Below, piece by piece: positions 53,925-63,168 of a DNA stretch of 64,000 nt. Origin of the DNA: JAUYQR01 sp031415015. Lineage in GTDB: Bacteria; Pseudomonadota; Alphaproteobacteria; Rhodobacterales; Rhodobacteraceae. The stretch covers positions 1-64,000 of the forward strand of contig JANOQT010000136.1 in assembly GCA_031415015.1 (NCBI GenBank), in the 5' to 3' direction. Below the pieces are notes generated by a model. The model made no database searches. It was not told the DNA's origin and was given only the letters and a program-made list of their open reading frames with translations. Positions within the stretch are counted from its first letter, which is position 1; each line of letters opens with the position of its first letter. The position numbers were made by a program, and so were the translations under genes.

Positions 53925-54040
53925 CGCCCAATGCTGCACCATCAAGGTTAACGAACCGTTGCCCCCCCGGAACCATTCCCCCCGTCCCGCGTTATCCCCA
54001 GACCGCTCCACTCCGGCTGCGGCTCCAAAAGGTGCACCCC

Positions 54041-54199
54041 ATGTCCCTCGGCACGATCCTTCTCATCATCCTCGTTCTCGCCCTTGTCGGCGCGCTGCCC
54101 ACCTGGGGGCATTCCCGCGCTTGGGGCTACGGTCCCTCCGGCGGCCTTGGGCTGGTTGTCGTCGTCCTGCTCATCCTCGTGCTGATGGGCCGGATCTGA
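54041..54199 (+). CDS. DUF3309 small membrane protein
   Basis: This 52-residue protein has two hydrophobic segments flanking a Trp/Gly-rich loop (LPTWGHSRAWGYGPSGGLGL), the DUF3309 pattern. Members are tiny inner-membrane proteins common in alphaproteobacteria and often stress-linked. No clear ribosome-binding site precedes the ATG, which is chosen by family fit. Confidence 0.8.
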   Translation: MSLGTILLIILVLALVGALPTWGHSRAWGYGPSGGLGLVVVVLLILVLMGRI

Positions 54200-54304
54200 C
54201 GCCGCATCACGCGGTTGTGCCGGGCGCTGCCTGATCCAGATCAACGCTGCCGCCGCAATCGTGTGACACATTCCAAGCTTAATCAATCATCGGAGGCTCG
54301 CGCC

Positions 54305-54637
54305 ATGACCGACCAGGAAAGCACCCTCAAAGAACCCGAAACCCCTGATCCGCCGCACAAGAAGCGCACCTGGACCGAAGAGATCGAGGTGGCGGGCGAC
54401 CAGCTTGTAGCCTCCGTCAAGCGCCTTGCGGCTGAAGGGCATGTCAAGCGCATCCGCATCACCGAACCCGACGGCGATCTGATCGTGGAGCTGCCCCTGA
54501 CCATTGGGGCCATCGCAGGCGGAGCGGTCGTCCTTGCGGCCCCGCTTCTGGCCGTGATCGGCGCCCTTGCGGCCTTCGTGAGCAAGGTCAGGATCGAAGT
54601 CATTCGCAGTGGATCTGACGACACCCCGAAGTCATAA
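54305..54637 (+). CDS. DUF4342 protein
   Basis: The 110-residue protein has a charged N-terminus, then TWTEEIEVAGDQLVASVKRLAAEGHVKRIRI and one hydrophobic segment (about 70-90), the DUF4342 layout. GGAGG lies 9 bases before the ATG. Function is unknown; it may be membrane-associated. Confidence 0.78.
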   Translation: MTDQESTLKEPETPDPPHKKRTWTEEIEVAGDQLVASVKRLAAEGHVKRIRITEPDGDLIVELPLTIGAIAGGAVVLAAPLLAVIGALAAFVSKVRIEVIRSGSDDTPKS

Positions 54638-55099
54638 CTCTCAGATCCGGGCAACCGCAAACGGCGGGGCGTTGAAAAAGTCTGCCCCAGAAGCCCGGTC
54701 GATGCAGTCTGCCATGCCTCTGGCGTCGCAGACCCAGTTGCCCAGGGGCGGGCGGAACAACTCCGGTCTGGCGGTTCCTGCTCCCTGTACCAAGCCGACC
54801 TGAGGTCGTGGCGCCGCAGAATAGCGCGCCCGACGCAGTCTGCAGAACCTTTCCCACCAGGTCAGCCTCTCGCTGACAGGCACCCGCCTTTTCTGCGGCG
54901 TCAGAGTCTCGCCCGCAGGTAATCCCACCGGCGACAACCGCCGTGAATACTGTGATTTGCCTTGCGCCGACAGTAAACCTCGCGTCGGCACACGTAGAGG
55001 TTCACGTGCCCCTACTGACTAAGTCCAGCAATCAGAAGCAGTGCCCAGCTGCGACGGCTTTCGCAATGCTGACACAAAAGATCCATAAGGAGAAGTCGG
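54638..55099. other. Spacer between DUF4342 gene and EF-hand protein gene
   Basis: The last 15 bases hold the AAGGAG ribosome-binding site of the following gene. A 116-codon GTG-start frame on the minus strand (54641-54991) is open but matches nothing I recognise and lacks a clear ribosome-binding site; I do not call it. No other feature was seen. Confidence 0.4.
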
Positions 55100-58000
55100 A
55101 TGCAGATTGATTCGGGCTTTCAGAACTTTATCGGCACCGTCCAGAATAATATCGACAGCCTGCTGCAACAGGTCCGCAGTCAATTCGCGGCGGCATCGGC
55201 CAATAACCCCGACGCGCCGTTCCCCGCAGCCGGAACCCCGGCGTCCATAGACTCGATCATGGAGGCCCTCCAGGCCCTTGGCTATACCGATATAACCCGC
55301 GAACAGGCCAGCTTCCTGCGTGTGGCCTATAAGGGCGACGACGGGGCTGAACTGACTGTCGAGGACGTCGTCGGTGCCATGATCGCGGACGGCTTTCTCA
55401 CGGGTACCTCGTCAGAGAGCGGCGTGACCTGGGCTCAGGACTACAGCGCCATCGACGGCCAGCGGTTGGCTGATGCGATCTTCTTTCAGGCGGACACACC
55501 CAACGCCCCGGTGGGCGAGTCACTCAACGCGCAACAGCTCGATTTCGCGCTGGAGCTTCTGACCGGGACATCCTCGACCGGCCTGCCGGACGATCTCGCG
55601 CTTGACATCATCGCAGCCGCAGGTACGGACGGGGCGATCACCAAAGACCAACTGGCTGCATTTCTGAACACCGGTGCGGTCGATTTCGACGCGGTGGCCG
55701 GGCAGGATGCGGTGGTGGTCACCTCCACAGGGCCGAACCTGGCTGGCGCGCCGACCGGAACCGTGCCGGGCTTCCTGCTGGGCTACGATGCCAATGGCGA
55801 CGGCGGGCTTGATGCGACGGAATTGCAGACCGCGCTGAACGCCAACGCCTATCAGGGTCAGGCCACCGATCTGGCCTCGGTGCAGATGCTGGTTGATCTC
55901 TATGGCTCCGACGTGAACGGCACCACTCTCATCACCGGGTTTGGCGTCAATGAGATGACCACCGACGGCGCGCTGCAGCAACTGCCAAACACCGGCGGGG
56001 GCGCGGGCTTTGCGGTCGATCTGACCGCCGTTGACCCCGCCCGGATCACCACATTCCTGCTCAAAAGCGATACCAATGGCGACACCGAGCTGGACACCTT
56101 CGAATTGTCCAACGCGCTGTCCGCCAACCCGGCGGCAGGTGAACGCGTCGATCTGGGGCTGGCCGGCAGGCTTATCCAGATCTACGGCGGCGCTGACGGG
56201 GGTGTCGGCGTCGCCGCGCTGACCAACATGCTTGCAGACGGTGCCCTCGCGGTCGGGCAGGGCCCGGTCGGCAACCAGACCGGGGGCTTCCACACCGATC
56301 TGGCGGCGGTCAGTGACGAAAGCATCGTCGACGCGGTCTTCCGCGCTGTCGGCAAGGATCCCGCCACCGACACCCTCACCGGGGCCGAGTTCGAGCAGGG
56401 CCTCGATCTCGTCACCGGCTATGAGCCGTTCGAGACCCCCGAACAGGCCGCTTACCTCGCGCAATTGCGCGGCACTGATGACGGCACCGGCAATTTCACC
56501 CTGACCCGTGACGAGGCGGTATCGGTCTTCACCTCGGGCGCCCTGACCCGGGCGCATAACGATGCCATAGACGGCACTTCTTACATCTTCTTCAATGCGA
56601 ACTTCGATCATACCGTACCGGTGCATCGCAATCTCAGCTTCTGGGACACCGCGCTGAAAGACGTCGAAGGCGGCGCGGATGCGGTCGTATCCACGATCGC
56701 AAGCATAACCGGAAAGTCCGAGGCATTCGTCGCGGACCTGTTGAACGGTAACCTAAGCTTCGAACAGGCGATTGAACAAGGCGGGGAGAATTTCCTCAAC
56801 GACATCGCGGCCTTCGTCAAGACAGGCAGCGCCGAAGCGCTTGCCTTGGTGGACAAGCTTGGCGATGCGATCAAGACCGGGATCGAGGGCCTGTCCGACA
56901 ATGCAAAAGCCTACGTTGACTTGATCACCGAGGATGCCAAGACCGGTACCGAGGACTTTGCCGTCCACCTGCTGGCCACGATCAGCGGTATGTCGACCGA
57001 AGATGCCAAAGTCGCCCTCGAAAGTGCCGCCGACAAGTTGTTCACGACCGACCAGTTGTCAGCCCTTACCCTTGATGAGATGAAGGCGCTGATCCCGAAC
57101 TTCGATGAACTTTATGCGCAAGGTCTTGCCGCGCAGGAAGAGTTCCTCGCCGCACTGCCCGACACGACGGAAGGCCGCGCTCTGCTGGCGGAAGCAGGCT
57201 ACACCGTCGATGAGTCCGGGCGCGTCCTTCACGCGGAAACTGGCCGGGAAATGACGGAAGAGGGCAAGAAGATCTTCTACAGTCAATATGCCCGTGTCGA
57301 CGTCGCGGTCGAACTGAACAGCGGTATCGTGGAAGGCAGCGTCCTGGACGGGCTGCAAGGGCGGTTGTTCTTTACCATGCCGCGATATGATGCCGAAGGG
57401 AACGAGTTCATCGAATTCCGTGTCCGCGAGCTGGACGAGGCGGGTGTCGATTATAGTGGTCCGAATGGTGGCGCGGACGCTGGGTTGGTGGCAGTCAGGG
57501 ACCTGGTCATCCCATTCTACACGTCCGGCCCGAATGAGAATGATCGGGGCGATGTGCGCTACCAATCGTCCTTGGGCGTGATTGCAGAGGGCAGCTTCAA
57601 CCTGAACGCGCTGGTCAGTGTCATCCCCGGTCTGGAAGGCTACGTCCAAGACGCGCCGCTTGCGGGTGCGGTACCATCGGTGCCGAACTACCTTCTGCGA
57701 AAGGTCGACGTCGAATTCGGCGGCGGCGCAGGGTTCACCGTGGTGCACAACTTGTCACAAATGGACCCCAGTGATCGTTGGAAGCCGTTCATTGGTGAGT
57801 TCTTTGGCGGCGCAGCAGGCGCAGCCACTGCCGTCGGAAGTATGGCATTGGCAGAAATCCTCTCCGTCGGGGGTGCAACAGAATACATTGCAAAATACGG
57901 CCTCGTGACGGGGCATGCCTCCGCCATGCTGGGGGCCTTCGCTGCAGATCTGACCTTGGCCAAGACCACCGAGACCTCGTCCGTGAGTTCCGGTGCCTTT

Positions 58001-58114
58001 GCGTGGGTCGCCGGCCGGCTGGGCAGCCCGACATTGAACGCGGGGCCCGCATGGGCACAACTCCGCGCCCGCCTTCAGTTCAACATCGGGCTCGATCTCT
58101 GGAAGACCTGGTAG
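55100..58114 (+). CDS. Large EF-hand repeat protein, function unknown
   Basis: The 1004-residue protein has no signal peptide. Residues about 50-500 form roughly five tandem units of 85-95 residues carrying EF-hand-type loops. The two best are DANGDGGLDATE (230-241) and DTNGDTELDTFE (324-335), each with Ca ligands at positions 1, 3, 5 and 12. Each unit ends in a pattern such as MLADGALAV. A helical middle (about 520-720) and a beta-rich C-terminal region (about 740-890) follow, then a Gly/Ala-rich hydrophobic segment and a Trp-ending tail. AAGGAG lies 8 bases upstream. It could be a surface, secreted or envelope Ca-binding protein. I know of no close match. Confidence 0.72.
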   Translation: MQIDSGFQNFIGTVQNNIDSLLQQVRSQFAAASANNPDAPFPAAGTPASIDSIMEALQALGYTDITREQASFLRVAYKGDDGAELTVEDVVGAMIADGFLTGTSSESGVTWAQDYSAIDGQRLADAIFFQADTPNAPVGESLNAQQLDFALELLTGTSSTGLPDDLALDIIAAAGTDGAITKDQLAAFLNTGAVDFDAVAGQDAVVVTSTGPNLAGAPTGTVPGFLLGYDANGDGGLDATELQTALNANAYQGQATDLASVQMLVDLYGSDVNGTTLITGFGVNEMTTDGALQQLPNTGGGAGFAVDLTAVDPARITTFLLKSDTNGDTELDTFELSNALSANPAAGERVDLGLAGRLIQIYGGADGGVGVAALTNMLADGALAVGQGPVGNQTGGFHTDLAAVSDESIVDAVFRAVGKDPATDTLTGAEFEQGLDLVTGYEPFETPEQAAYLAQLRGTDDGTGNFTLTRDEAVSVFTSGALTRAHNDAIDGTSYIFFNANFDHTVPVHRNLSFWDTALKDVEGGADAVVSTIASITGKSEAFVADLLNGNLSFEQAIEQGGENFLNDIAAFVKTGSAEALALVDKLGDAIKTGIEGLSDNAKAYVDLITEDAKTGTEDFAVHLLATISGMSTEDAKVALESAADKLFTTDQLSALTLDEMKALIPNFDELYAQGLAAQEEFLAALPDTTEGRALLAEAGYTVDESGRVLHAETGREMTEEGKKIFYSQYARVDVAVELNSGIVEGSVLDGLQGRLFFTMPRYDAEGNEFIEFRVRELDEAGVDYSGPNGGADAGLVAVRDLVIPFYTSGPNENDRGDVRYQSSLGVIAEGSFNLNALVSVIPGLEGYVQDAPLAGAVPSVPNYLLRKVDVEFGGGAGFTVVHNLSQMDPSDRWKPFIGEFFGGAAGAATAVGSMALAEILSVGGATEYIAKYGLVTGHASAMLGAFAADLTLAKTTETSSVSSGAFAWVAGRLGSPTLNAGPAWAQLRARLQFNIGLDLWKTW

Positions 58115-58119
58115 CAACC

Positions 58120-58743
58120 CTACCCCTCCAGCACCTTCAGCACCTCGTCTGCAAGGGCCGCCACCTCGGCGGCCCCTGCGCCGCGCACCTCGCCCACACC
58201 AAGGCCTATACCCAGCGTTTCGGCATAGGCCACCCGCTGGCCAAGGGTGGACCCTGCCACCGCGCAAGCCTCCGCTGCCGCCGCCGCAACCTCGACGCCC
58301 AGCCGTGTGCCCGCCTTGACCCGGTTCATCACGATCAGCGCCCGCCGCCCCTCACGCGCGACCAGATCGAACACCCCGTCGGTGGCCCACAGGTCCACCA
58401 TGGATTCCGCCACCGGCACCAGCACCAGATCCGCCTCGCGCAGCGCGGGCCGCAGATCGGCATCCACCTTGGGCGGCGTATCGACGATCACGATATCCAC
58501 CAGCTTGCGCAGCTTTTCGCACTCATAGCCCACGCCCCAGGCCGACGCAGTGGAAAACTCCATCCCCGCTTCGCCCAGCCGCGCCCGCCGCGCCAGAAAC
58601 CAGCGGCCAAGGCTGCCCTGGGGGTCGGTGTCCAGCAGCGCCACCCGCATCCCGCGCCGCACGAATTCCACGCCCAGGTTTACCGCCAGCGTGGTCTTTC
58701 CCGACCCGCCCTTCTGCTGCGCCACAGTAATGACCATTCCCAT
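58120..58743 (-). CDS. ParA-family partitioning ATPase
   Basis: The 207-residue protein is a deviant Walker ATPase with QQKGGSGKTTLAVNLG near the N-terminus and LLDTDPQGSLGRW. It fits ParA/MinD-type proteins that position DNA or cell-cycle structures, but no ParB gene is beside it, so it is an orphan and not the chromosomal parAB pair. The ATG 58743 (MGMVITVAQQ) is chosen. Confidence 0.8.
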   Translation of the reverse strand: MGMVITVAQQKGGSGKTTLAVNLGVEFVRRGMRVALLDTDPQGSLGRWFLARRARLGEAGMEFSTASAWGVGYECEKLRKLVDIVIVDTPPKVDADLRPALREADLVLVPVAESMVDLWATDGVFDLVAREGRRALIVMNRVKAGTRLGVEVAAAAAEACAVAGSTLGQRVAYAETLGIGLGVGEVRGAGAAEVAALADEVLKVLEG

Positions 58744-59001
58744 CGCGATTCTCCCGTTGCTGCAACGCAGCATAGCCCCTATTGCCAGCGCGGCACAGGC
58801 GTATGCGCGGCAGTGGCGGCCAGCACGCTCAGAGACATGGTTTTCTGTTGGGTTGAGCGGTTAAGCACTGGCGACGTTGGCGTCACGATGCTTGTCTGCA
58901 GCCTGCCTGCCGGCCAGACACTCGGGCACGGCAAAAGTCCCGGCCAATCGCGTCGTCAGAACCCGGGTGATGGATCGAAGCCACCCAACGCTCCGCTTCC
59001 T

Positions 59002-59433
59002 TCAGACCAGCCGAAGCGCCACGCGGTCGCGCAGGACATGGTCAAAGCCGATGTGAAAGCTTGCGTCGGTGACCGGATCGGGCAGGCACACCGCCGTGCG
59101 GCGCCCCATCGGATAGGCCGGCACATCAAACTCGCGGCTGATCAGGATCACGCGCATCTTCGCTTCTGCGGCGATCAGCGTGGATATGGCCCGCTCTGCC
59201 GCGATGGTCCCGCCAAAAGCGTCGCATTCCATAACGAAAAGATCGTAGCCCATCGGGTCATCCAGGATCGCCGAAAGCGCTGCATAAAGCTCGGTTTCGG
59301 TATCAACCACACTGCCGAACGTGGCCAACCGCTGTGCTGTCACACCCTCTGCCTGACCCGACAGAAGCATAACCCGCACCCCAAAACTGTGTGGTAAGAT
59401 ATGACGATTTTCTGTTCTTGCTAGGGTCCGCAT
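59002..59433 (-). CDS. Degenerate receiver-like protein
   Basis: The 143-residue protein follows the beta-alpha pattern of a receiver domain: VRVMLLSG, then GYDLFVMECDAFGG at the phosphoacceptor position, and MRVILISR. The phosphoacceptor Asp position appears to be Glu, so it may be locked in an active-like state or have another role. GGAGG lies 8 bases before the ATG 59433, which I prefer to 59448. Confidence 0.5.
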   Translation of the reverse strand: MRTLARTENRHILPHSFGVRVMLLSGQAEGVTAQRLATFGSVVDTETELYAALSAILDDPMGYDLFVMECDAFGGTIAAERAISTLIAAEAKMRVILISREFDVPAYPMGRRTAVCLPDPVTDASFHIGFDHVLRDRVALRLV

Positions 59434-59629
59434 GCGCACTGCCTCCATCTCTTTTCAACAGACTGTCCCGGCAATGCGGTCAGCATTCGCCGGAATTAAG
59501 AAATTTTACAGGTAATTTGTCCAGCCCGCGCCACATTCAAGCAAGGGTTGTCAGGGCCCGGCACCGTCTCAGCGTCAGGGTTGCAGGAAAGGCCTCCTTC
59601 GTCGAATGTCCGTACCTTTGTGCCTTCTG

Positions 59630-59644
59630 TTAGCCTATTCTTAA
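59630..59644 (+). promoter_or_regulatory. Possible CtrA box
   Basis: TTAG (59630-59633) and TTAA (59641-59644) are separated by exactly 7 bases and followed by CC, close to the alphaproteobacterial CtrA pattern TTAA-N7-TTAA. It lies 44 bases before the class II aldolase start. One half-site mismatches. Confidence 0.35.
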
Positions 59645-59687
59645 CCAAATTGCAGCACCTCTTGCATCCCCCGCACGCGAATCATGC

Positions 59688-60449
59688 ATGGAACCCGCCG
59701 AAATGACCCGTCACGCCAACCTCAACCACTGGTCACAACGGATGGACATGGCCGCCGCTTTTCGCTGGGCGGTCCGGCTCAACCTGCACGAGGCCGTGGC
59801 AAACCACTTCTCGCTGGCGGTCAATCCGCAGGGCTCACGCTTCCTGATCAATCCCAACGGGCGGCATTTCGCGCGGATCACCGCGTCGTCGCTGATCGAG
59901 ATTGATGCCGATGATCCGGCAACGATGACGCGCCCCGATGCCCCGGATCCCACCGCCTGGGGCCTGCACGGCGCCGTCCACCGCGCCTGCCCGCATGCGG
60001 TCTGCGTGATGCATGTGCACTCCATCCACGCCACAGTTCTGGCCAGCCTTGCCGACAGCCGCCTGCCCGCAATCGACCAGAATACCGCAATGTTCCACAA
60101 CCGGCTGGTCGTGGATGACCACTACGGCGGCATGGCGTTTGACGAGGAAGGCGCGCGCTGCGCCGCCCTGCTCGCCGACCCGAAAATCACCACGATGGTC
60201 ATGGGCAACCACGGTGTGCTGATCATTGGCCGCACCGTCGCCGAAACCTTCAACCGTCTCACGTACTTCGAACGCGCCGCAGAAACCTATATCCTTGCCC
60301 TGCAGACCGGCCGCCCCCTGCGCCTGCTGTCCGAAGCGGTCGCCGAAAAAACCGCCCGGGAATGGGAGACCTACCCCGGCTTTGCCGACGCGCACCTGTC
60401 CGAATTGCGCGCAATCCTTGATGCAGAAGACCCCGGATACGCAGCCTAG
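59688..60449 (+). CDS. Class II aldolase/adducin-family protein
   Basis: The 253-residue zinc-dependent class II aldolase/epimerase fold has the His ligands in VMHVHSIH and the later NHGVLIIG, with the N-terminal strand VANHFSLAV. Such enzymes cleave or isomerise phosphorylated sugars or related alcohols. The substrate is unknown. ATG 59688 is used; 59703 is possible. Confidence 0.84.
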   Translation: MEPAEMTRHANLNHWSQRMDMAAAFRWAVRLNLHEAVANHFSLAVNPQGSRFLINPNGRHFARITASSLIEIDADDPATMTRPDAPDPTAWGLHGAVHRACPHAVCVMHVHSIHATVLASLADSRLPAIDQNTAMFHNRLVVDDHYGGMAFDEEGARCAALLADPKITTMVMGNHGVLIIGRTVAETFNRLTYFERAAETYILALQTGRPLRLLSEAVAEKTAREWETYPGFADAHLSELRAILDAEDPGYAA

Positions 60450-60699
60450 ACGAATCCGCGCGCCCGGCGCCTGCTACCCACCCCTGCACCTCGCCCGCCC
60501 TCGCCGTCGTGCAGGCGGGCACATCCGCACCCGGGCCGACGCCGCAGGACGATGCACCCCTGTCCCACCTGACCTTTCAGCACCTGCATGGCGCTGCCGT
60601 CAAATGGCGGATATGACTGGCGCGCGTCGGTGCAGGACCATTCAAGCCGCTCCTGCCCGACCATTCTCGCCGTGCAAGACTTCGCAGGAAAGGCCACAG

Positions 60700-62205
60700 A
60701 TGAGCCCCCGCCCCAACATTCTGATCCTGATGGTCGATCAACTTAACGGCACGCTGTTCCCTGATGGCCCCGCCGATTTCCTGCACGCCCCGAACCTCAA
60801 ACGCCTCGCCGCGCATTCGGCCCGCTTTGCCAACTGCTACACCGCCTCGCCGCTGTGCGCGCCCGCCCGCGCCTCGGTCATGTCGGGCCAGCTGCCCTCT
60901 CGCACCCGCGTTTATGACAACGCGGCCGAGTTTGCGTCCGACATCCCGACCTACGCCCATCACCTGCGCCGTGCTGGCTATTACACCGCCCTGTCCGGCA
61001 AGATGCATTTCGTCGGCCCCGATCAGCTGCACGGGTTCGAAGACCGGCTGACCACCGACATCTACCCCGCCGATTTCGGCTGGACCCCGGACTACCGCAA
61101 ACCCGGCGAACGGATCGACTGGTGGTATCACAACCTTGGCTCCGTCACTGGCGCGGGGGTGGCTGAAATCACCAACCAGCTGGAATATGACGACGACGTC
61201 GCGCATCAGGCCACCCAAAAGCTGTACGACCTGTCACGCGGCCAGGACGACCGGCCGTGGTGCCTGACCGTCAGCTTCACCCACCCGCACGACCCCTTCG
61301 TCGCCCGCCGCAAATACTGGGACTTTTATGATGGCGCGCCCGAACTCGACGCCCCCACCCCTATCCGCTATCAGGATCAGGACCCTCATTCCCAACGCCT
61401 GATGGACGCCTGCGACCACACCGCCTTCGACATCACCGACGCACAGGTCCGCCGCGCCCGACAGGGCTATTTCGCCAACATCTCCTACGTCGATGACAAG
61501 ATCGGCGAGATCTTCGCGGTGCTGGAGACGACGCGCCAGGAAGCGACCGTGGTGTTCCTCTCCGACCATGGCGAAATGCTGGGCGACCGGGGCCTCTGGT
61601 TCAAGATGAACTTCTTCGAAGGCTCGGCCCGCGTGCCTTTGATGATCTCTTCCCCCGAAATCAACCCCGGGCGGATCGACACGCCGGTCTCCACCATCGA
61701 CCTTGCGCCCACACTTGCAGCACTTGCGGGGATTTCGATGGACGAGGTCATGCCATGGACCGAAGGCGTGAACCTGATCCCGGTCGCCTCAGGTGGCCCC
61801 CGCCCTGCCGTGGCGATGGAATACGCCGCCGAAGGCACGATCACACCGATGGTCGCCCTGCGCGAAGGGGCGTGGAAATACATCCGCTGCCCCGCCGACC
61901 CTGACCTTCTGTTCGACCTATCCAGCGACCCCCACGAACGTCACAACCTCGCCGCCGACCCCCGCGCCACCGCGATCCTGTCGCATTTCCAGACCCTTGC
62001 TGACCAGCGCTGGGATCTCGCCGCCTATGACGCCGCCGTCCGCGAAAGCCAGGCCCGCCGCTGGGTGGTCTATGAGGCGCTGCGCAACGGGGCCTACTAT
62101 CCTTGGGACCACCAACCCCTCCGCGCCGCATCGGAACGCTACATGCGCAACCACATGGACCTGAACCTGCTGGAGGACAGCAAGCGGTTCCCAAGGGGCG
62201 AATAG
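60700..62205 (+). CDS. betC: Choline-sulfatase (sulfatase)
   Basis: The 501-residue alkaline-phosphatase-superfamily sulfatase has the formylglycine motif CAPARASVMSG, with Cys53 as the residue converted to FGly, and the metal-ligand DHGEMLGDRG. It best fits BetC, which frees choline and sulfate from choline sulfate. AGGAAAGG lies 7 bases before ATG 60700. A GMC oxidoreductase lies about 1 kb downstream on the opposite strand. Confidence 0.82.
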   Translation: MSPRPNILILMVDQLNGTLFPDGPADFLHAPNLKRLAAHSARFANCYTASPLCAPARASVMSGQLPSRTRVYDNAAEFASDIPTYAHHLRRAGYYTALSGKMHFVGPDQLHGFEDRLTTDIYPADFGWTPDYRKPGERIDWWYHNLGSVTGAGVAEITNQLEYDDDVAHQATQKLYDLSRGQDDRPWCLTVSFTHPHDPFVARRKYWDFYDGAPELDAPTPIRYQDQDPHSQRLMDACDHTAFDITDAQVRRARQGYFANISYVDDKIGEIFAVLETTRQEATVVFLSDHGEMLGDRGLWFKMNFFEGSARVPLMISSPEINPGRIDTPVSTIDLAPTLAALAGISMDEVMPWTEGVNLIPVASGGPRPAVAMEYAAEGTITPMVALREGAWKYIRCPADPDLLFDLSSDPHERHNLAADPRATAILSHFQTLADQRWDLAAYDAAVRESQARRWVVYEALRNGAYYPWDHQPLRAASERYMRNHMDLNLLEDSKRFPRGE

Positions 62206-62304
62206 GGTCCGCGCCCCAAGCTCGACGGGCGGTTTCCGGGTATTTGTGGCAATGCCCGACCCGATCTTGCTTTGAACATGTCCGAAGCAGAGGAAATGGG
62301 TCGA

Positions 62305-62820
62305 TCAAACTCTTAGCGGTTTTGGAGGAGACAGACGAAAGCTTAGTCGCTCGATCTCCAATGCAGTATGATCGGTTCGCTCGATGTACGCCTCAAATGC
62401 ATCAGGTAACATCACACCTATTTCCGGCGAGCCTTGCGTGAGCATGTGTAGCAGTTTGCGCCCCTCGTTCTCCACCTCGGCGATATGGCGTGTGTCGGCG
62501 CGTCGGAAATCCTGCGGACCAAGTGTCATGCGATGCGGATCGTGATGGACCTCCCATTGCTCGCGCGTGGCGCGGCAAGCGGCCTGGAGTGACAAAAGGC
62601 TCCTTCTTGCGTTCGCGAGTCCTTCTTGGGCTCTAACTCTCAGAGCCATGCGATCAGAATCCTTTGTCGCTTCGATTGCTTGCTTTGCCACCCTGAAAGC
62701 GAGTGCGGCAAGAATAAGCGCTGCCACAGCAAGCAGCAACGAAGATAGCTCAAAGAAGTTTTCGCGTACGTATCTAGTGCTTGCTTCCATAATTCGGTCT
62801 GCCCACGGCTCCCTTTTCAT
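62305..62820 (-). CDS. Membrane-anchored coiled-coil hypothetical protein
   Basis: The 171-residue protein has one hydrophobic helix (about 23-43) followed by a charged helical region (about 50-170). I recognise no family. ATG 62820 is used; 62790 is an alternative. It lies between the sulfatase and the GMC gene. Confidence 0.5.
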   Translation of the reverse strand: MKREPWADRIMEASTRYVRENFFELSSLLLAVAALILAALAFRVAKQAIEATKDSDRMALRVRAQEGLANARRSLLSLQAACRATREQWEVHHDPHRMTLGPQDFRRADTRHIAEVENEGRKLLHMLTQGSPEIGVMLPDAFEAYIERTDHTALEIERLSFRLSPPKPLRV

Positions 62821-63168
62821 CCCAACGTGATTTGGTGTCCATGTTGTTCGACCGCAAGTATTGTCGATCTCTCAATTTTACCGACGCAAGTTAAGTCAGA
62901 TTGCGTCTCTAGATTGGATGCACTGTCATGCGACGCGTAGGGTGGGTGCCAACCCACCATTTCTCCGCATCCGCCCGCGATTCGCCCCGCAGGGTTAACG
63001 CCCCCGATACGCTACGTACTCGCAGACGGCAGGAAGACATAAGGAAGACGGGATAAAGACAGGCCTTCTGGTCCAAAAGCGACCGATTACCTATGCGGCG
63101 TCAATAGGTTGTGGCCATAGCCCGATACCCCTCGACCACTCCCCCCTTCACCTTTCGCAAAGCCAAAG
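62821..63168. other. Spacer with REP hairpin before the GMC gene end
   Basis: This 348-base stretch holds no gene. It contains the REP-like hairpin at 62937-62958 and a tandem AGGAAGAC repeat (around 63030-63050) of unknown meaning. Confidence 0.4.
62937..62958 (+). repeat. REP-like hairpin, GGTGGGT stem type
   Basis: GTAG at 62937-62940 is followed by GGTGGGT (62941-62947) and ACCCACC (62952-62958) with a 4-base loop. It shares only the foot and fold with the other copies. Confidence 0.75.

Noticed and set aside
54641..54991. 116-codon GTG-start frame on the minus strand before the EF-hand gene
   Set aside because: No ribosome-binding site and no recognisable motif. The frame is moderately protein-like, so I leave it open but do not call it.
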